Counted from the stretch's first letter, positions 36,705-46,521 are shown. The stretch: 64,000 bases of DNA from Lachnospiraceae bacterium (GCA_910575075.1 CAJTCY010000001.1:206702-270701); one strand, 5' to 3'. Made by a program: numbers and translations. Notes: generated by a model from the letters alone, not told the origin.

Positions 36705-37757
36705 ATGAGAAATTACATGAAAAATGAATGGAAAAAAGTAATTGCAGGATGTCTGGCAGGTGTAATGATATTCGGCATATCCAATAGATCGGTACAGGCG
36801 GCAAATCAGGTAAGCGCAGGGGTTTCAGCTATGTTTAATGAGTGTCTTGTAAACGGCACAGATGCTGAGAAGTCTGCAGCAGATGCAGGAGTGACTGCTG
36901 CGACAGAGCCAAAGACAATATGCGGTTACACAAATCTTGGAATTGCAAATGTAGAGAATCATTTGAATATCCGGGAAGGCGCTGGAGAAGAAAGCGAGCT
37001 GGCAGGCAAGCTGCCGAGAGATGCTGGTTGTGAGATTTTATCGCAGGAAGGTGAATGGTTCCAGATCAAGTCTGGTGAGGTGACAGGATATGTAAAAGGA
37101 GAATTTCTGCTGACAGGCGAGGCAGCAGCCCAGAGAGCAGATGAAGTGAAATCAATTGTTGCAGTTTCTTTAACTCAGACATTGAATGCAAGGGTAGAGC
37201 CTAATACAGACAGTACAATTTGGGTTACCATTGCAGAAGGTGAAGAAATGCAGATGGTTGAAGATCTGGGCGACTGGGTAAAAGTTGATATAGACGGCGA
37301 CGAGTGTTATGTGGCAAGAGAGTACGTGGAATTGTCAGAGCAGCTTCCAAAGGCAATGACTATGACAGAGATTCGTTATGGAGAGGGCATATCTGATGTC
37401 CGTGTAGATATGATACAGTATGCATGCCAGTTTGTAGGTAATCGCTACGTATGGGGCGGGACAAGCCTCACAGGAGGTGTAGATTGTTCTGGGTTTACGA
37501 TGCGGATTTACGAGAAATATGGTATTTATCTGCCTCATTCTTCCAGTGCGCAGTCTGGCTATGGAACCAGAATTAATGCTTCTGACGCAAAACCAGGAGA
37601 CCTGTTCTTCTATGGAAATGGCGGAGGAATCAATCACGTAGCAATGTATATTGGAAATGGGCAGATTGTACATGCCAGCTCTGCTAAGACTGGAATTAAG
37701 ATTTCCAATGCTTTTTACCGTTCTCCAATTTGTGTGACAAGATTAATCAATGATTAA
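36705..37757 (+). CDS. Secreted NlpC/P60 peptidoglycan hydrolase with two SH3 domains
   Basis: 350 residues. A signal peptide (hydrophobic stretch at 11-27, cleavage near VQAA) is followed by two bacterial SH3 domains (about 75-140 and 150-210) and a C-terminal NlpC/P60 domain. The catalytic cysteine is Cys261 in GGVDCSGF, and the histidine lies in INHVAMYIG. It would cut stem peptides (D-Glu to diamino acid bond) in the wall. A GGAGG site precedes the ATG; promoter and terminator make it monocistronic. Confidence 0.93.
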   Translation: MRNYMKNEWKKVIAGCLAGVMIFGISNRSVQAANQVSAGVSAMFNECLVNGTDAEKSAADAGVTAATEPKTICGYTNLGIANVENHLNIREGAGEESELAGKLPRDAGCEILSQEGEWFQIKSGEVTGYVKGEFLLTGEAAAQRADEVKSIVAVSLTQTLNARVEPNTDSTIWVTIAEGEEMQMVEDLGDWVKVDIDGDECYVAREYVELSEQLPKAMTMTEIRYGEGISDVRVDMIQYACQFVGNRYVWGGTSLTGGVDCSGFTMRIYEKYGIYLPHSSSAQSGYGTRINASDAKPGDLFFYGNGGGINHVAMYIGNGQIVHASSAKTGIKISNAFYRSPICVTRLIND

Positions 37758-37789
37758 GAGTATTTTATGATGTGAGTGCTTTGTATAGA

Positions 37790-37833
37790 GAAAGCGTCGT
37801 GGAAAGTTTATTTTCCAGACGCTTTCTTGTCTT
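37790..37833 (+). terminator. Terminator after the NlpC/P60 gene
   Basis: GAAAGCGTC pairs with GACGCTTTC, extended inwards by GGAAA/TTTCC, followed by TTGTCTT. The T tract is broken. Confidence 0.7.
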
Positions 37834-37864
37834 ATAGGAAAGACTTTGTCACACGAAAGGATGT
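37829..37864 (+). repeat. Fragment of the structured intergenic repeat (copy D)
   Basis: GTCTTATAGGAAAGACTTTG followed by TCACA matches the left half of the first palindrome of copies A and B. The rest of the unit is absent. Like A and B it lies directly after a terminator. Confidence 0.65.
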
Positions 37865-37897
37865 GAGAAAATATATTGTCATTCAGGAGGGATTATA

Positions 37898-39055
37898 ATG
37901 TCTTTGCCAGGTATGTTTTTTAGTTTTGCTATTATGATTTGTGTGCTGGGCAGCACACATTATTATATTGCCCGCAGGATTTATCAATGCGCCGTTTATA
38001 TTTTTCCAAAACTGAATCCTTGGATCTATGCGGGTGTCTCTGCATTTATGGTATGTTTTCTGATAATTGGTTTTATGAGGTCTTTGCTGCCGTTTCCAAC
38101 GGCAGTGAAACATATTTTGGGCATTGTAAGTTCCTATTGGATGGGTATTTTTATATATCTGCTGCTGTTTTTAGCGATGACAGATGTAATTCTGTTTGTG
38201 GGGAACATCATGCATTTGATTCCCCGTCCAATGCCGGCGCAAATACGTTTTCTTTCAGGAACAATAGCCGTGCTGCTGACGGCTGGAACCGCCAGTTATG
38301 GCATATATCATGCAAATCAGGTGAAGCTGAGAACCTATGATATTCAGCTTGAAACAAAGGTTTTAGAAGAAGAAATTGATATAGTTCTGGTCAGTGACTT
38401 GCATTTAGGAGCTGTTAATTCTGAAAAACGTCTTGCCAGGATTGTTCAGGGAATTAATGATCTGCAGCCGGATCTTGTATGCATAGCTGGAGATATTTTT
38501 GATAATGATTATTATGCAATACATGATCCCCAAAAGGCGTTAAATCTGCTTAAAAGTATTCGGTCATCATATGGCGTATATGCAGTTCTGGGGAATCATG
38601 ACGGAGGAAAAACGTTAGGAGAAATGCTTCATTTTTTGCAGAACAGCAATATACATGTGTTAAAGGATGAATCTGTTGTTTTTGATCATCAAATTATTTT
38701 AGCAGGCCGCCTGGATGGGTCCCCAATCGGGGGTTTTGGAGGGATGAGCCGCAAAGATTATGCGGAAATTATGGCACAGGCGGCTGGGAAGCTTCCTGTT
38801 ATTGTTATGGATCACAATCCGTCAAATATAGATGAGTATGGAAGAGAAACAGATTTAGTGCTCTGCGGACATACTCACCGTGGGCAGATATTTCCTGGAA
38901 GCCTGTTTACAGGGGCGATGTTTACGACAGATTATGGGTACTATCAAAAAGACAGCGAAAGCCCCCATATTATTGTCACCTCTGGTGCTGGCACCTGGGG
39001 AATGCCGATGCGGGTAGGAACGGATTGTGAGATTGTTCAGATTAGGCTTCATTAG
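37898..39055 (+). CDS. Membrane metallophosphoesterase (YkuE/YaeI-like)
   Basis: 385 residues. Four hydrophobic segments fill the first 140 residues, then a calcineurin-like phosphoesterase domain with SDLHLG, GDIFDND, GNHDGG, MDHNP and GHTHRGQ, the full set of metal ligands. Related proteins hydrolyse lipid-linked or UDP-sugar substrates at the membrane; the substrate here is not predictable. AGGAGG lies upstream. The order of domains differs from the second, shorter phosphoesterase at 45.7 kb. Confidence 0.85.
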   Translation: MSLPGMFFSFAIMICVLGSTHYYIARRIYQCAVYIFPKLNPWIYAGVSAFMVCFLIIGFMRSLLPFPTAVKHILGIVSSYWMGIFIYLLLFLAMTDVILFVGNIMHLIPRPMPAQIRFLSGTIAVLLTAGTASYGIYHANQVKLRTYDIQLETKVLEEEIDIVLVSDLHLGAVNSEKRLARIVQGINDLQPDLVCIAGDIFDNDYYAIHDPQKALNLLKSIRSSYGVYAVLGNHDGGKTLGEMLHFLQNSNIHVLKDESVVFDHQIILAGRLDGSPIGGFGGMSRKDYAEIMAQAAGKLPVIVMDHNPSNIDEYGRETDLVLCGHTHRGQIFPGSLFTGAMFTTDYGYYQKDSESPHIIVTSGAGTWGMPMRVGTDCEIVQIRLH

Positions 39056-39140
39056 TTTGCAGCTGCAGAGCATACGATGATCTGTGAAGTGAGCGGAAAA
39101 TACAATAAAGTTAAAAAAGCTAAAATCAGGAAATAATTTC

Positions 39141-39169
39141 TTTACAAGCAAAAAGCCATATGATATAAT
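39141..39169 (+). promoter_or_regulatory. Promoter of rpsO
   Basis: TTTACA and TATAAT with a 17-base spacer, 150 bases before the rpsO ATG. Confidence 0.8.
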
Positions 39170-39174
39170 GCTAT

Positions 39175-39203
39175 CTGGTGAGTGTCCAAAGGGAGCTCAC
39201 CAG
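39175..39203 (+). promoter_or_regulatory. Hairpin at the start of the rpsO leader
   Basis: CTGGTGAG pairs with CTCACCAG around a 13-base loop, immediately after the predicted transcript start. S15 commonly represses its own mRNA through leader structure; this hairpin is a candidate part of such a site. The remaining leader to 39305 has no clear ORF. Confidence 0.5.
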
Positions 39204-39321
39204 AATTTGTGAGAAGCCCATATTCAGTAACCGGATACTCCGACCATTACTTGATATCTCAATGCTTTTCCGAATAAGGAAAAGGGAAAGGGCGATACTA
39301 CTATATAAGGAGGTTATCATT

Positions 39322-39588
39322 ATGATAGCAAAGGAAAAGAAACAGGCAATTATCGCTGAGTATGCAAGAACACCTGGCGATACAGGTTCACCAGAGGTTC
39401 AGATTGCAATTCTGACAGCAAGAATTCAGGAATTAACAGAGCATTTGAAGGAGAATCCCAAGGATCACCATTCCAGACGTGGACTTTTAAAAATGGTAGG
39501 TCAGAGACGTGGTCTGCTGGCTTATTTGAAGAAGGTAGATATTGAGAGATATCGTACATTAATTGAACGTTTAGGGCTGAGAAAATAA
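39322..39588 (+). CDS. rpsO: Ribosomal protein S15
   Basis: 88 residues, exactly the family length, with [26 protein letters not shown] and [21 protein letters not shown]. It binds 16S rRNA early in assembly. The start is the ATG after AAGGAGG; an upstream in-frame ATG would add a leader-encoded tail and is rejected. pnp follows after a hairpin. Confidence 0.97.
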   Translation: MIAKEKKQAIIAEYARTPGDTGSPEVQIAILTARIQELTEHLKENPKDHHSRRGLLKMVGQRRGLLAYLKKVDIERYRTLIERLGLRK

Positions 39589-39602
39589 TTTTATATGCCC
39601 AG

Positions 39603-39630
39603 AATAGAGCGGGTTTCCGCTCTATTTTCT
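39603..39630 (+). terminator. Hairpin between rpsO and pnp
   Basis: A perfect ten-base stem AATAGAGCGG/CCGCTCTATT with loop GTTT, then TTTTCTT. It may be a leaky terminator or an RNase III site like the one in the E. coli rpsO-pnp mRNA, allowing separate control of pnp. Confidence 0.7.
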
Positions 39631-39646
39631 TAAAAGGAGAAAGCTT

Positions 39647-41743
39647 ATGTATAAACAGTTTACCATGGAACTGGCAGGCAGGACGCTGAGAGTTGATATT
39701 GGCAGAGTGGCTGCTCAGGCAAACGGCGCGGCATTTATGCATTACGGCGACACCGTCGTACTGTGTACAGCAACTGCATCGGACAAACCCAGGGAGGGAA
39801 TAGATTTCTTTCCCTTAAGTGTGGAATATGAAGAAAAATTATATTCCGTAGGCAAGATACCAGGAGGATTTAATAAGAGAGAAGGAAAAGCATCTGAAAA
39901 TGCGGTTCTGACTTCCCGTGTGATTGACCGTCCCATGCGTCCTCTGTTTCCGAAGGATTACCGGAATGATGTGACTTTGAATAATCTGGTTATGAGTGTT
40001 GACCCCGACTGTCGTCCGGAACTGGTGGCTATGATTGGTTCGGCGATTGCAACCAGTATCTCTGATATTCCTTTCGCAGGTCCCTGTGCCACAACCCAGG
40101 TTGGAATGATAGATGGCGAATTTATTATTAATCCTTCTCAGGAGCAGTGGAAAAATGGTGATTTGAATTTGACAGTGGCGTCTACCAGTGAGAAAGTTAT
40201 TATGATTGAGGCTGGAGCAAATGAGATTCCAGAGGATAAGATGCTGGAAGCCATTTATATGGCTCACGAAGTAAATCAGACCATCATTGAATTTATTGAC
40301 AAGATGGCGGCAGAAGTTGGAAAGGCAAAGCATGAGTATACAAGCTGTGCCGTGCCAGAAGAGTTATTTGCGGCCATAAAAGAGATTGTTCCGCCTGCTG
40401 AGATGGAGGAAGCTGTTTTCACTGACGAAAAGCAGGTGCGTGAAGAAAACATTAAGAAAATTACAGAGAGGCTGGAGGAAGCATTTGCGGACAAGGAAGA
40501 GTGGCTGGAGGTGCTGGGAGAGGCGATTTACCAGTATCAGAAAAAGACAGTCCGCAAAATGATTTTAAAAGACCATAAGAGACCAGACGGACGTGCCATT
40601 GATCAAATTCGTCCGCTTGCCGCTGAAATAGATTTGATTCCAAGGGTACATGGATCAGCTATGTTTACCCGTGGGCAGACTCAAATCTGTGATGTGGTAA
40701 CTCTCGCGCCTTTGTCAGAGGTTCAGAGAATTGATGGTCTGGACGAAAACGAGATAAATAAACGATATATGCATCATTATAATTTCCCCTCTTATTCTGT
40801 GGGAGAGACAAAGCCCAGCAGAGGTCCGGGACGGCGTGAAATCGGACATGGAGCCCTTGCAGAGCGTGCCTTGATGCCGGTACTTCCTTCGGAGGAAGAG
40901 TTTCCCTATGCAATTCGTGCTGTCTCTGAAACGTTTGAGTCTAATGGTTCTACCTCAATGGCTTCTACCTGTGCTTCCTGTATGGCGCTGATGGCAGCTG
41001 GGGTTCCTATCAAGAAGATGGTGGCAGGTATTTCCTGCGGCCTGGTGACAGGCGACACGGATGATGAATATCTGGTACTGACGGATATTCAGGGATTGGA
41101 AGATTTCTTTGGTGATATGGACTTTAAAGTGACAGGAACACACGATGGAATTACTGCAATTCAGATGGATATCAAAATCCATGGTCTTACCAGGCCAATT
41201 GTGGAGGAAGCTATTCGCAGAACCAGAGAGGCAAGGCTTTATATCATGGACGAGGTAATGTCCAAGGCAATTGCAGAGCCACGGAAAGACGTAGGACAAT
41301 TTGCTCCCAGAATTGTGCAGATTCAGATTGATCCTGCCAAGATCGGTGATGTTGTCGGACAGAGAGGCAAGACAATCAATGCGATTATAGAACAGACTGG
41401 TGTGAAAATTGATATCAGCGATGAAGGGGCAGTTTCTGTCTGTGGAACGGACAAGGCGATGATGGACAAGGCTGTCAAAATGATTGAAATCATTACCACC
41501 GATTTTGAAGCAGGACAGATATTTACTGGTAAAGTTATCAGTATTAAGGAATTTGGGGCATTTTTGGAGTTTGCTCCGGGAAAAGAGGGAATGGTTCACA
41601 TTTCCAAGATATCCAAAGAGCGTATCAATCGGGTAGAAGATGTGCTGACCCTGGGAGATATGGTAAAAGTTGTCTGTGTTGGCAAGGACAAAATGGGAAG
41701 GATCAGTTTTTCCATGAAAGATGTGCCTAAGGAGGCAAGATAG
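39647..41743 (+). CDS. pnp: Polynucleotide phosphorylase
   Basis: 698 residues: two RNase PH domains, a helical linker, then KH (IGDVVGQRGKTINAIIEQTG) and S1 (GQIFTGKVISIKEFGAFLEF) domains. FNKREGK and GDTDDEY-type segments match the active sites. It degrades RNA 3' to 5' phosphorolytically. An AAAGGAG site lies before the ATG. It probably shares the rpsO promoter. Confidence 0.97.
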   Translation: MYKQFTMELAGRTLRVDIGRVAAQANGAAFMHYGDTVVLCTATASDKPREGIDFFPLSVEYEEKLYSVGKIPGGFNKREGKASENAVLTSRVIDRPMRPLFPKDYRNDVTLNNLVMSVDPDCRPELVAMIGSAIATSISDIPFAGPCATTQVGMIDGEFIINPSQEQWKNGDLNLTVASTSEKVIMIEAGANEIPEDKMLEAIYMAHEVNQTIIEFIDKMAAEVGKAKHEYTSCAVPEELFAAIKEIVPPAEMEEAVFTDEKQVREENIKKITERLEEAFADKEEWLEVLGEAIYQYQKKTVRKMILKDHKRPDGRAIDQIRPLAAEIDLIPRVHGSAMFTRGQTQICDVVTLAPLSEVQRIDGLDENEINKRYMHHYNFPSYSVGETKPSRGPGRREIGHGALAERALMPVLPSEEEFPYAIRAVSETFESNGSTSMASTCASCMALMAAGVPIKKMVAGISCGLVTGDTDDEYLVLTDIQGLEDFFGDMDFKVTGTHDGITAIQMDIKIHGLTRPIVEEAIRRTREARLYIMDEVMSKAIAEPRKDVGQFAPRIVQIQIDPAKIGDVVGQRGKTINAIIEQTGVKIDISDEGAVSVCGTDKAMMDKAVKMIEIITTDFEAGQIFTGKVISIKEFGAFLEFAPGKEGMVHISKISKERINRVEDVLTLGDMVKVVCVGKDKMGRISFSMKDVPKEAR

Positions 41744-41762
41744 CAATAACGAAAGAAAAAGC

Positions 41763-41808
41763 GCAGCAGAGGAACAGGGTATGAAATGATACTCTGTTCC
41801 TCTGCTGC
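41763..41808 (+). repeat. Long hairpin after pnp
   Basis: Arms of 20 bases, beginning GCAGCAGAGG and ending CCTCTGCTGC, pair with a single G-U around a 6-base loop. There is no T run, so it is likely an mRNA 3' stabiliser or processing site rather than a plain terminator. Confidence 0.65.
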
Positions 41809-41906
41809 ATTATCAGGGCTATTTGATAAAAGGCTGTGAGAAGCATAATTATATCTGCAAAACAAAATAAACGCTGCCGCATATATTAATAGAAAAAGGG
41901 ATCCAT

Positions 41907-42794
41907 ATGGACAGAGTCAGAAAGATTATGAATACCCAGGCGGCATATGACAGGGGGTATTTTGGAGAGAATGTAGGAGTTGCTATTTTGGATACAGGAA
42001 TCTTTCCCCATGCAGATTTTGGGGGAAGAATAAGGTATTTTATAGATTTTATCAATGGAAGAAAAATGATATATGATGACAACGGGCATGGAACACATAT
42101 TGCGGGAATTATCGGCGGAGACGGCGGAAGTTCTGGCGGCAGATATATGGGGATTGCCCCTGGCTGTCATTTTATTATTGTAAAAATTCTGGATAAAAAG
42201 GGAAATGGGAATACAGAAAATGTAGTGCAGGCAATTCAATGGCTGGTGCGCTATAAAGAAACGTATCAGATACGGATTGTCAATATTTCCATTGGAATGG
42301 TGCTGCAGGCGGAGAGCCAGGAACGGATTCGGCTGTTAAAAGCAGTGGAATATGCCTGGGACAATAATCTGGTGGTAGTGGCGGCAGCCGGCAATAACGG
42401 TCCGGGAGCACAAAGCGTTACTGTACCAGGAATCAGCCGCAAGGTTATCACTGTGGGATGTTTTGATGACAGCAGGGAACAGATAGGAAGGTCTTTGTTA
42501 AAACCTGAGTATTCTGGGCAAGGACCTACGGAACATTGTGTAGTAAAGCCGGAACTGGTGGTGCCGGGGACAAATGTGGCAAGCTGTGCCAAGCAGCAGG
42601 GAATGTATACAAGAAAGAGCGGCACTTCTATGGCAGCGCCTATGGTGAGCGGCAGCATTGCGCTTTTACTGAGCAAATATCCCTGTTTTTCTCCTATGGA
42701 GGTTAAACTGCGGTTGTATCAGAGAACGGTAGATTTGGGACTGCCGCTGTCAAAACAGGGCTGGGGAATGGTAGACATTGGAAAGCTCTTATGA
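41907..42794 (+). CDS. Subtilisin-like serine protease without signal peptide
   Basis: 295 residues, peptidase family S8. The triad is Asp29 (ILDTG), His61 (GHGTH) and Ser241 (SGTSMAAP), with the oxyanion Asn in AAAGNNGPG. No signal peptide, propeptide or membrane segment is seen, so it is probably a cytoplasmic enzyme like Bacillus intracellular subtilisins, but it also lacks their N-terminal LIPY-type propeptide. Its role is unknown. An AAAAGGG site precedes the ATG; cls follows after 35 bases. Confidence 0.88.
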   Translation: MDRVRKIMNTQAAYDRGYFGENVGVAILDTGIFPHADFGGRIRYFIDFINGRKMIYDDNGHGTHIAGIIGGDGGSSGGRYMGIAPGCHFIIVKILDKKGNGNTENVVQAIQWLVRYKETYQIRIVNISIGMVLQAESQERIRLLKAVEYAWDNNLVVVAAAGNNGPGAQSVTVPGISRKVITVGCFDDSREQIGRSLLKPEYSGQGPTEHCVVKPELVVPGTNVASCAKQQGMYTRKSGTSMAAPMVSGSIALLLSKYPCFSPMEVKLRLYQRTVDLGLPLSKQGWGMVDIGKLL

Positions 42795-42829
42795 TAAAAT
42801 GAAGTGATTAATACGAGAGGATGAAATAG

Positions 42830-44368
42830 ATGAAGAAGATCAAGAAATTTTTGCTGGGAAGAGCCACGATTGTAGCGCTTGCCATACTGCTTCAGCTTGC
42901 CTGGATATTGTCATTTTTACAGGGATTTAATGTGAAGGGTCCTTTTTTGAATTCACTGATTGATATCATTGCGATTTTTGTAGTGTTAGTGATTGTCAAT
43001 AAGAAGAGCAATCCATCCTATAAGATTGCGTGGATTGTGGTAATCCTGGCAATACCTATTGTAGGGCTTTTGGTTTACTTTATATTCGGACGCTCAGAAT
43101 TGACCCGTCCCACCCGTAAGAGAATGGAGGCAGTGAACAGTGAACTGGAATCAGAGCTTCCGGCAAATTCAGATATTCTGGAGAAACTCTGCCAGGAAGA
43201 TAAGACGGTGTACCGTCAGACAAAGTATATTCGGGATTGGGCAAAATTTCCGGTCTATCAGAGTACGGCTACAAAATATTACAAAGCTGGAGAGGAAATG
43301 TTTCCTGATATTTTAAAGGCATTAGAGGAAGCCCGGCATTTTATTTTTATGGAATTCTTTATTGTCGAAGAAGGGTATATGTTTGGCAAGATTCTGGAGA
43401 TTTTAAAACGCAAAGCGGCGCAGGGAGTGGATGTGCGGTTCATTTATGACGATTTTGGCTGTGTGACCACTCTTCCTGAAAAATATTACCAGCAGATGCG
43501 GCAATGGGGGATTCAATGCGTGAGATTTAATCCACTGTACCCGGTGATGTCTGTGATCATGAATAACCGCGATCACAGAAAAATTCTGGTGTCAGACGGC
43601 AAAGTGGGATTTACGGGCGGTATTAATCTGGCGGATGAATATATCAATAAAGTGGAGCGGTTTGGATATTGGAAAGATACAGGGATTCGCCTGGAAGGAG
43701 AAGGGGTCTGGAGTTTTACCATCATGTTTCTGGAAATGTGGGATTATATTAACCGGACCTGTGAAACAGATCTGAACAGATTCCGGCCGCAGCGGTATCA
43801 GTCAGAGCCGTTTGCAAATGATGGTTATGTTCAGCCCTATGCAGACAGTCCGCTGGATTCTGAAACTACCGGAGAAAATATATATATGAACATGATCGCC
43901 AAAGCCAGAGATTATGTGTATATTTTCACTCCATATCTGATTCCGGATAATGAAATGATCAAGACTTTGCAGAATGCGGCGAAAAGCGGGGTAGATGTAA
44001 GGATTGTTATGCCTGGGATTCCAGATAAAAAGGTCATTTACTGGATGAGCCAGTCTTACTATGAACCTCTGATTGAATGCGGAGTCCGAATTTATCAGTA
44101 TAAGCCGGGATTTCTTCATGCCAAGTGTTTTGTCAGTGACGACAAACTGGCGACCGTGGGAAGTATAAATATGGATTACCGAAGCCTGTACCTGCATTTT
44201 GAATGCGGTGTTTTTATGTATGAATCGTCAGCCGTTTGGGAGGTAAAGGAAGATATGCTGCGGACTATGGCAGAATCGGAAGAGATTAACATGGAATTCT
44301 GCCAGAAACGTCCGGCGGCAATCCGTACTTTTTTGGGAGTCGTGCGTCTTTTTGCACCGCTTCTGTGA
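42830..44368 (+). CDS. cls: Cardiolipin synthase
   Basis: 512 residues. Two N-terminal transmembrane helices (about 12-30 and 38-90 region), then two phospholipase D HKD motifs: HRKILVSDG near residue 247 and HAKCFVSDD near 430. It joins two phosphatidylglycerols into cardiolipin at the membrane. It ends 39 bases before the convergent carboxypeptidase gene. Confidence 0.9.
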   Translation: MKKIKKFLLGRATIVALAILLQLAWILSFLQGFNVKGPFLNSLIDIIAIFVVLVIVNKKSNPSYKIAWIVVILAIPIVGLLVYFIFGRSELTRPTRKRMEAVNSELESELPANSDILEKLCQEDKTVYRQTKYIRDWAKFPVYQSTATKYYKAGEEMFPDILKALEEARHFIFMEFFIVEEGYMFGKILEILKRKAAQGVDVRFIYDDFGCVTTLPEKYYQQMRQWGIQCVRFNPLYPVMSVIMNNRDHRKILVSDGKVGFTGGINLADEYINKVERFGYWKDTGIRLEGEGVWSFTIMFLEMWDYINRTCETDLNRFRPQRYQSEPFANDGYVQPYADSPLDSETTGENIYMNMIAKARDYVYIFTPYLIPDNEMIKTLQNAAKSGVDVRIVMPGIPDKKVIYWMSQSYYEPLIECGVRIYQYKPGFLHAKCFVSDDKLATVGSINMDYRSLYLHFECGVFMYESSAVWEVKEDMLRTMAESEEINMEFCQKRPAAIRTFLGVVRLFAPLL

Positions 44369-44407
44369 GAAGAATCCTTTGGTACGGGAGCGATTGTCTG
44401 TCACATA

Positions 44408-45583
44408 CTATACAAAGAAGGCGTCTAATGCTTTTAGAAAATAGTCTTTGAACAGTGCTTTTTCCACAGATTCTTCAAATAAAACATTTACGGAGCCGAT
44501 TTCTTGATTATTTAATTTGTATACCAGTTTTCCTGCCACCTGCCCTTTTTTTACCGGAGCCTGGGTATGTTCTGGCAGCTTTAATTCTTTGCTTACCTGT
44601 GACAGATCCGCTCCGGTAACATCCAGGTAAGAAAAATCAGATTCGTAGGCAAGGGAGGCATGCTCAGCCACGCCGCCCTGAACGGCAAGTTTTGGCAGCT
44701 TTTCTTTTGCCTGGTCCGTGTAAACCTGGCATTTTCCAAAACCGTAATTTAGAAGTGTGGTGGCGTCCTGAAAACGGACTTTGTGGTCAGGGGCAGCCAT
44801 CACCACGGCGATAAGTTTCAAACCATCTTTTTCGGCGGTGGCGGAGACACAGTATTTTGCCTGGTCTGTGGAACCTGTTTTTAAACCGGTGGCATAAGGA
44901 TACTGCCGTATCAGTTTGTTGGTATTGGTAAGCCCGAATTCTGAAGAACCCCTTTTTGTCACATGGGTAATGTTTTCCATCCAGATGGTGCAGTAATTAT
45001 GTATCTGTGGGTATCTGGTGATCAGTTCCCGGGACATAAGCGCGACATCTCCTGCCGTGGTCATATGCCCTTCTACATCAAGTCCGCAGCAATTGACGAA
45101 AGTAGTATTGTTCATGCCAAGGTTTTTGGCGCGTTCATTCATTTTTGCTACGAATTCCTGTTCGCTTCCGCAGATATGTTCTGCCATGGCCACACAGGCA
45201 TCATTGGCGCTGGCTACCGAGATACATTTCAGCATCGTGTCCACAGTTTGAGTCTCTCCAGCTTCGAGAAAGACCTGGGAGCCTCCCATGCTGGCAGCAT
45301 ATTCAGAGACCGTTACCGTGTCGTTCAGGGAAATTTTCCCCTGTTCCAATGCATCAAAAATCAGAATCATAGTCATGATTTTGGTAATGCTGGCAGGATG
45401 GCGCAGAGTGTCAGGATCTTTTTCATAGATAATCTGCCCGGTGGAAGATTCCATCAGCACTACGGAAGGCGCAGACACAGAGACTTCCTGTGCGGGCGGA
45501 TCCTGTTGTTCTGTCTGGGAGGCAGAAAAACAGGGAGAGAACAACAGGGAAGCAGATAACAAAAAAGATAAAATACAATGCAT
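44408..45583 (-). CDS. D-alanyl-D-alanine carboxypeptidase (DacF/PBP5 type)
   Basis: 391 residues, secreted. A signal sequence (residues 3-20) is followed by an S11 peptidase domain: SITK at 65-68, SAN at 125-127, KTG at 235-237. A C-terminal beta-domain and a terminal amphipathic stretch (FKDYFLKALDAFF) would hold it to the membrane. It trims the terminal D-Ala from stem peptides. The start at MHCILS is chosen because GGAGG lies seven bases upstream; the longer in-frame form has none. Its hydrophobic segment ends CFSAS, but a lipobox is not clear. Confidence 0.9.
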   Translation of the reverse strand: MHCILSFLLSASLLFSPCFSASQTEQQDPPAQEVSVSAPSVVLMESSTGQIIYEKDPDTLRHPASITKIMTMILIFDALEQGKISLNDTVTVSEYAASMGGSQVFLEAGETQTVDTMLKCISVASANDACVAMAEHICGSEQEFVAKMNERAKNLGMNNTTFVNCCGLDVEGHMTTAGDVALMSRELITRYPQIHNYCTIWMENITHVTKRGSSEFGLTNTNKLIRQYPYATGLKTGSTDQAKYCVSATAEKDGLKLIAVVMAAPDHKVRFQDATTLLNYGFGKCQVYTDQAKEKLPKLAVQGGVAEHASLAYESDFSYLDVTGADLSQVSKELKLPEHTQAPVKKGQVAGKLVYKLNNQEIGSVNVLFEESVEKALFKDYFLKALDAFFV

Positions 45584-45660
45584 AGCATAACCTCCGGGAA
45601 TGCGGCTAAATAGATAGCGCATGGTAGTATATTACAGTGTAAGCAAAGGGCGTGAACAAT

Positions 45661-46521
45661 ATGACAATTTTAATTATAATTTTATTTGTGATATTGGGGT
45701 ATATATTGTGGCAGAAATGGGAGCTGAGCCAATTTGAAGTTACCAGTTTTGAAATCAGTTCATGTAAGCTGAAAAAACCGGCAGCAGCAGCAGTGATTGC
45801 GGACCTTCATGGATTTTCTTATGGAAAATCAAATCAGCGGCTTTTGGCACAGGTTCGAAGAATAAATCCGCAGATAATCCTGATTCCGGGTGATATTATA
45901 GTTTCGAAATACGAAGAAACTTATCCAGCTGCATTGCGGACTTTGGAGGAACTTGTAAAGATTGCTCCCGTTTATTATAGTTACGGCAATCATGAGAGCC
46001 GTCTCAGAGATCCAGAGAAAATAAACCATCTCCTGTTTTTAGAGTACATGGAACAGGTTCAGGCTCTGGGTGTTTATGTGCTGGAAACTGAGAGCCGCCA
46101 GATTTCCCTGGGGGAAAATCAGATTATGTTGTCAGGGCTGGAACTGGAGCTTGATTATTATGAAAAAGGGAGAATCGTTCCTATGGAGCCTTCATATATG
46201 AAGGAACATCTGCCTGAACCCAGAAAAGACATGTTCCAGATTCTTCTTGCCCATAATCCTGCCTACGCCAAAAATTATGCAGAATGGGGCGCGGATGTAA
46301 CCTTTTGCGGACATAATCATGGCGGACTGATTCGGATTCCAGGGGTTGGAAGCGTGATTTCTCCCCAGCTCACGTTGTTTCCCCGATATGACGCTGGGGA
46401 TATAACTTTTGGCGGCAGACATGTAATTGTCAGCAGGGGGCTTGGGACGCATACGTTTCATGTGCGTATCTTTAACCGTGCAGAACTGCTGGAGATAAAG
46501 TTTTTACCAGAAAATTCTTGA
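45661..46521 (+). CDS. Membrane-anchored metallophosphoesterase
   Basis: 286 residues. One N-terminal transmembrane helix (2-18), then a calcineurin-like domain with ADLHGF, PGDIIV, YGNHES, LAHNP and FCGHNHGG. It is a paralogue of the 385-residue protein at 37.9 kb but with a single anchor. The substrate is unknown. The ATG is preferred over an in-frame GTG nine bases earlier, which overlaps the AAAGGG site. Divergent from the carboxypeptidase; scpA follows. Confidence 0.83.
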   Translation: MTILIIILFVILGYILWQKWELSQFEVTSFEISSCKLKKPAAAAVIADLHGFSYGKSNQRLLAQVRRINPQIILIPGDIIVSKYEETYPAALRTLEELVKIAPVYYSYGNHESRLRDPEKINHLLFLEYMEQVQALGVYVLETESRQISLGENQIMLSGLELELDYYEKGRIVPMEPSYMKEHLPEPRKDMFQILLAHNPAYAKNYAEWGADVTFCGHNHGGLIRIPGVGSVISPQLTLFPRYDAGDITFGGRHVIVSRGLGTHTFHVRIFNRAELLEIKFLPENS

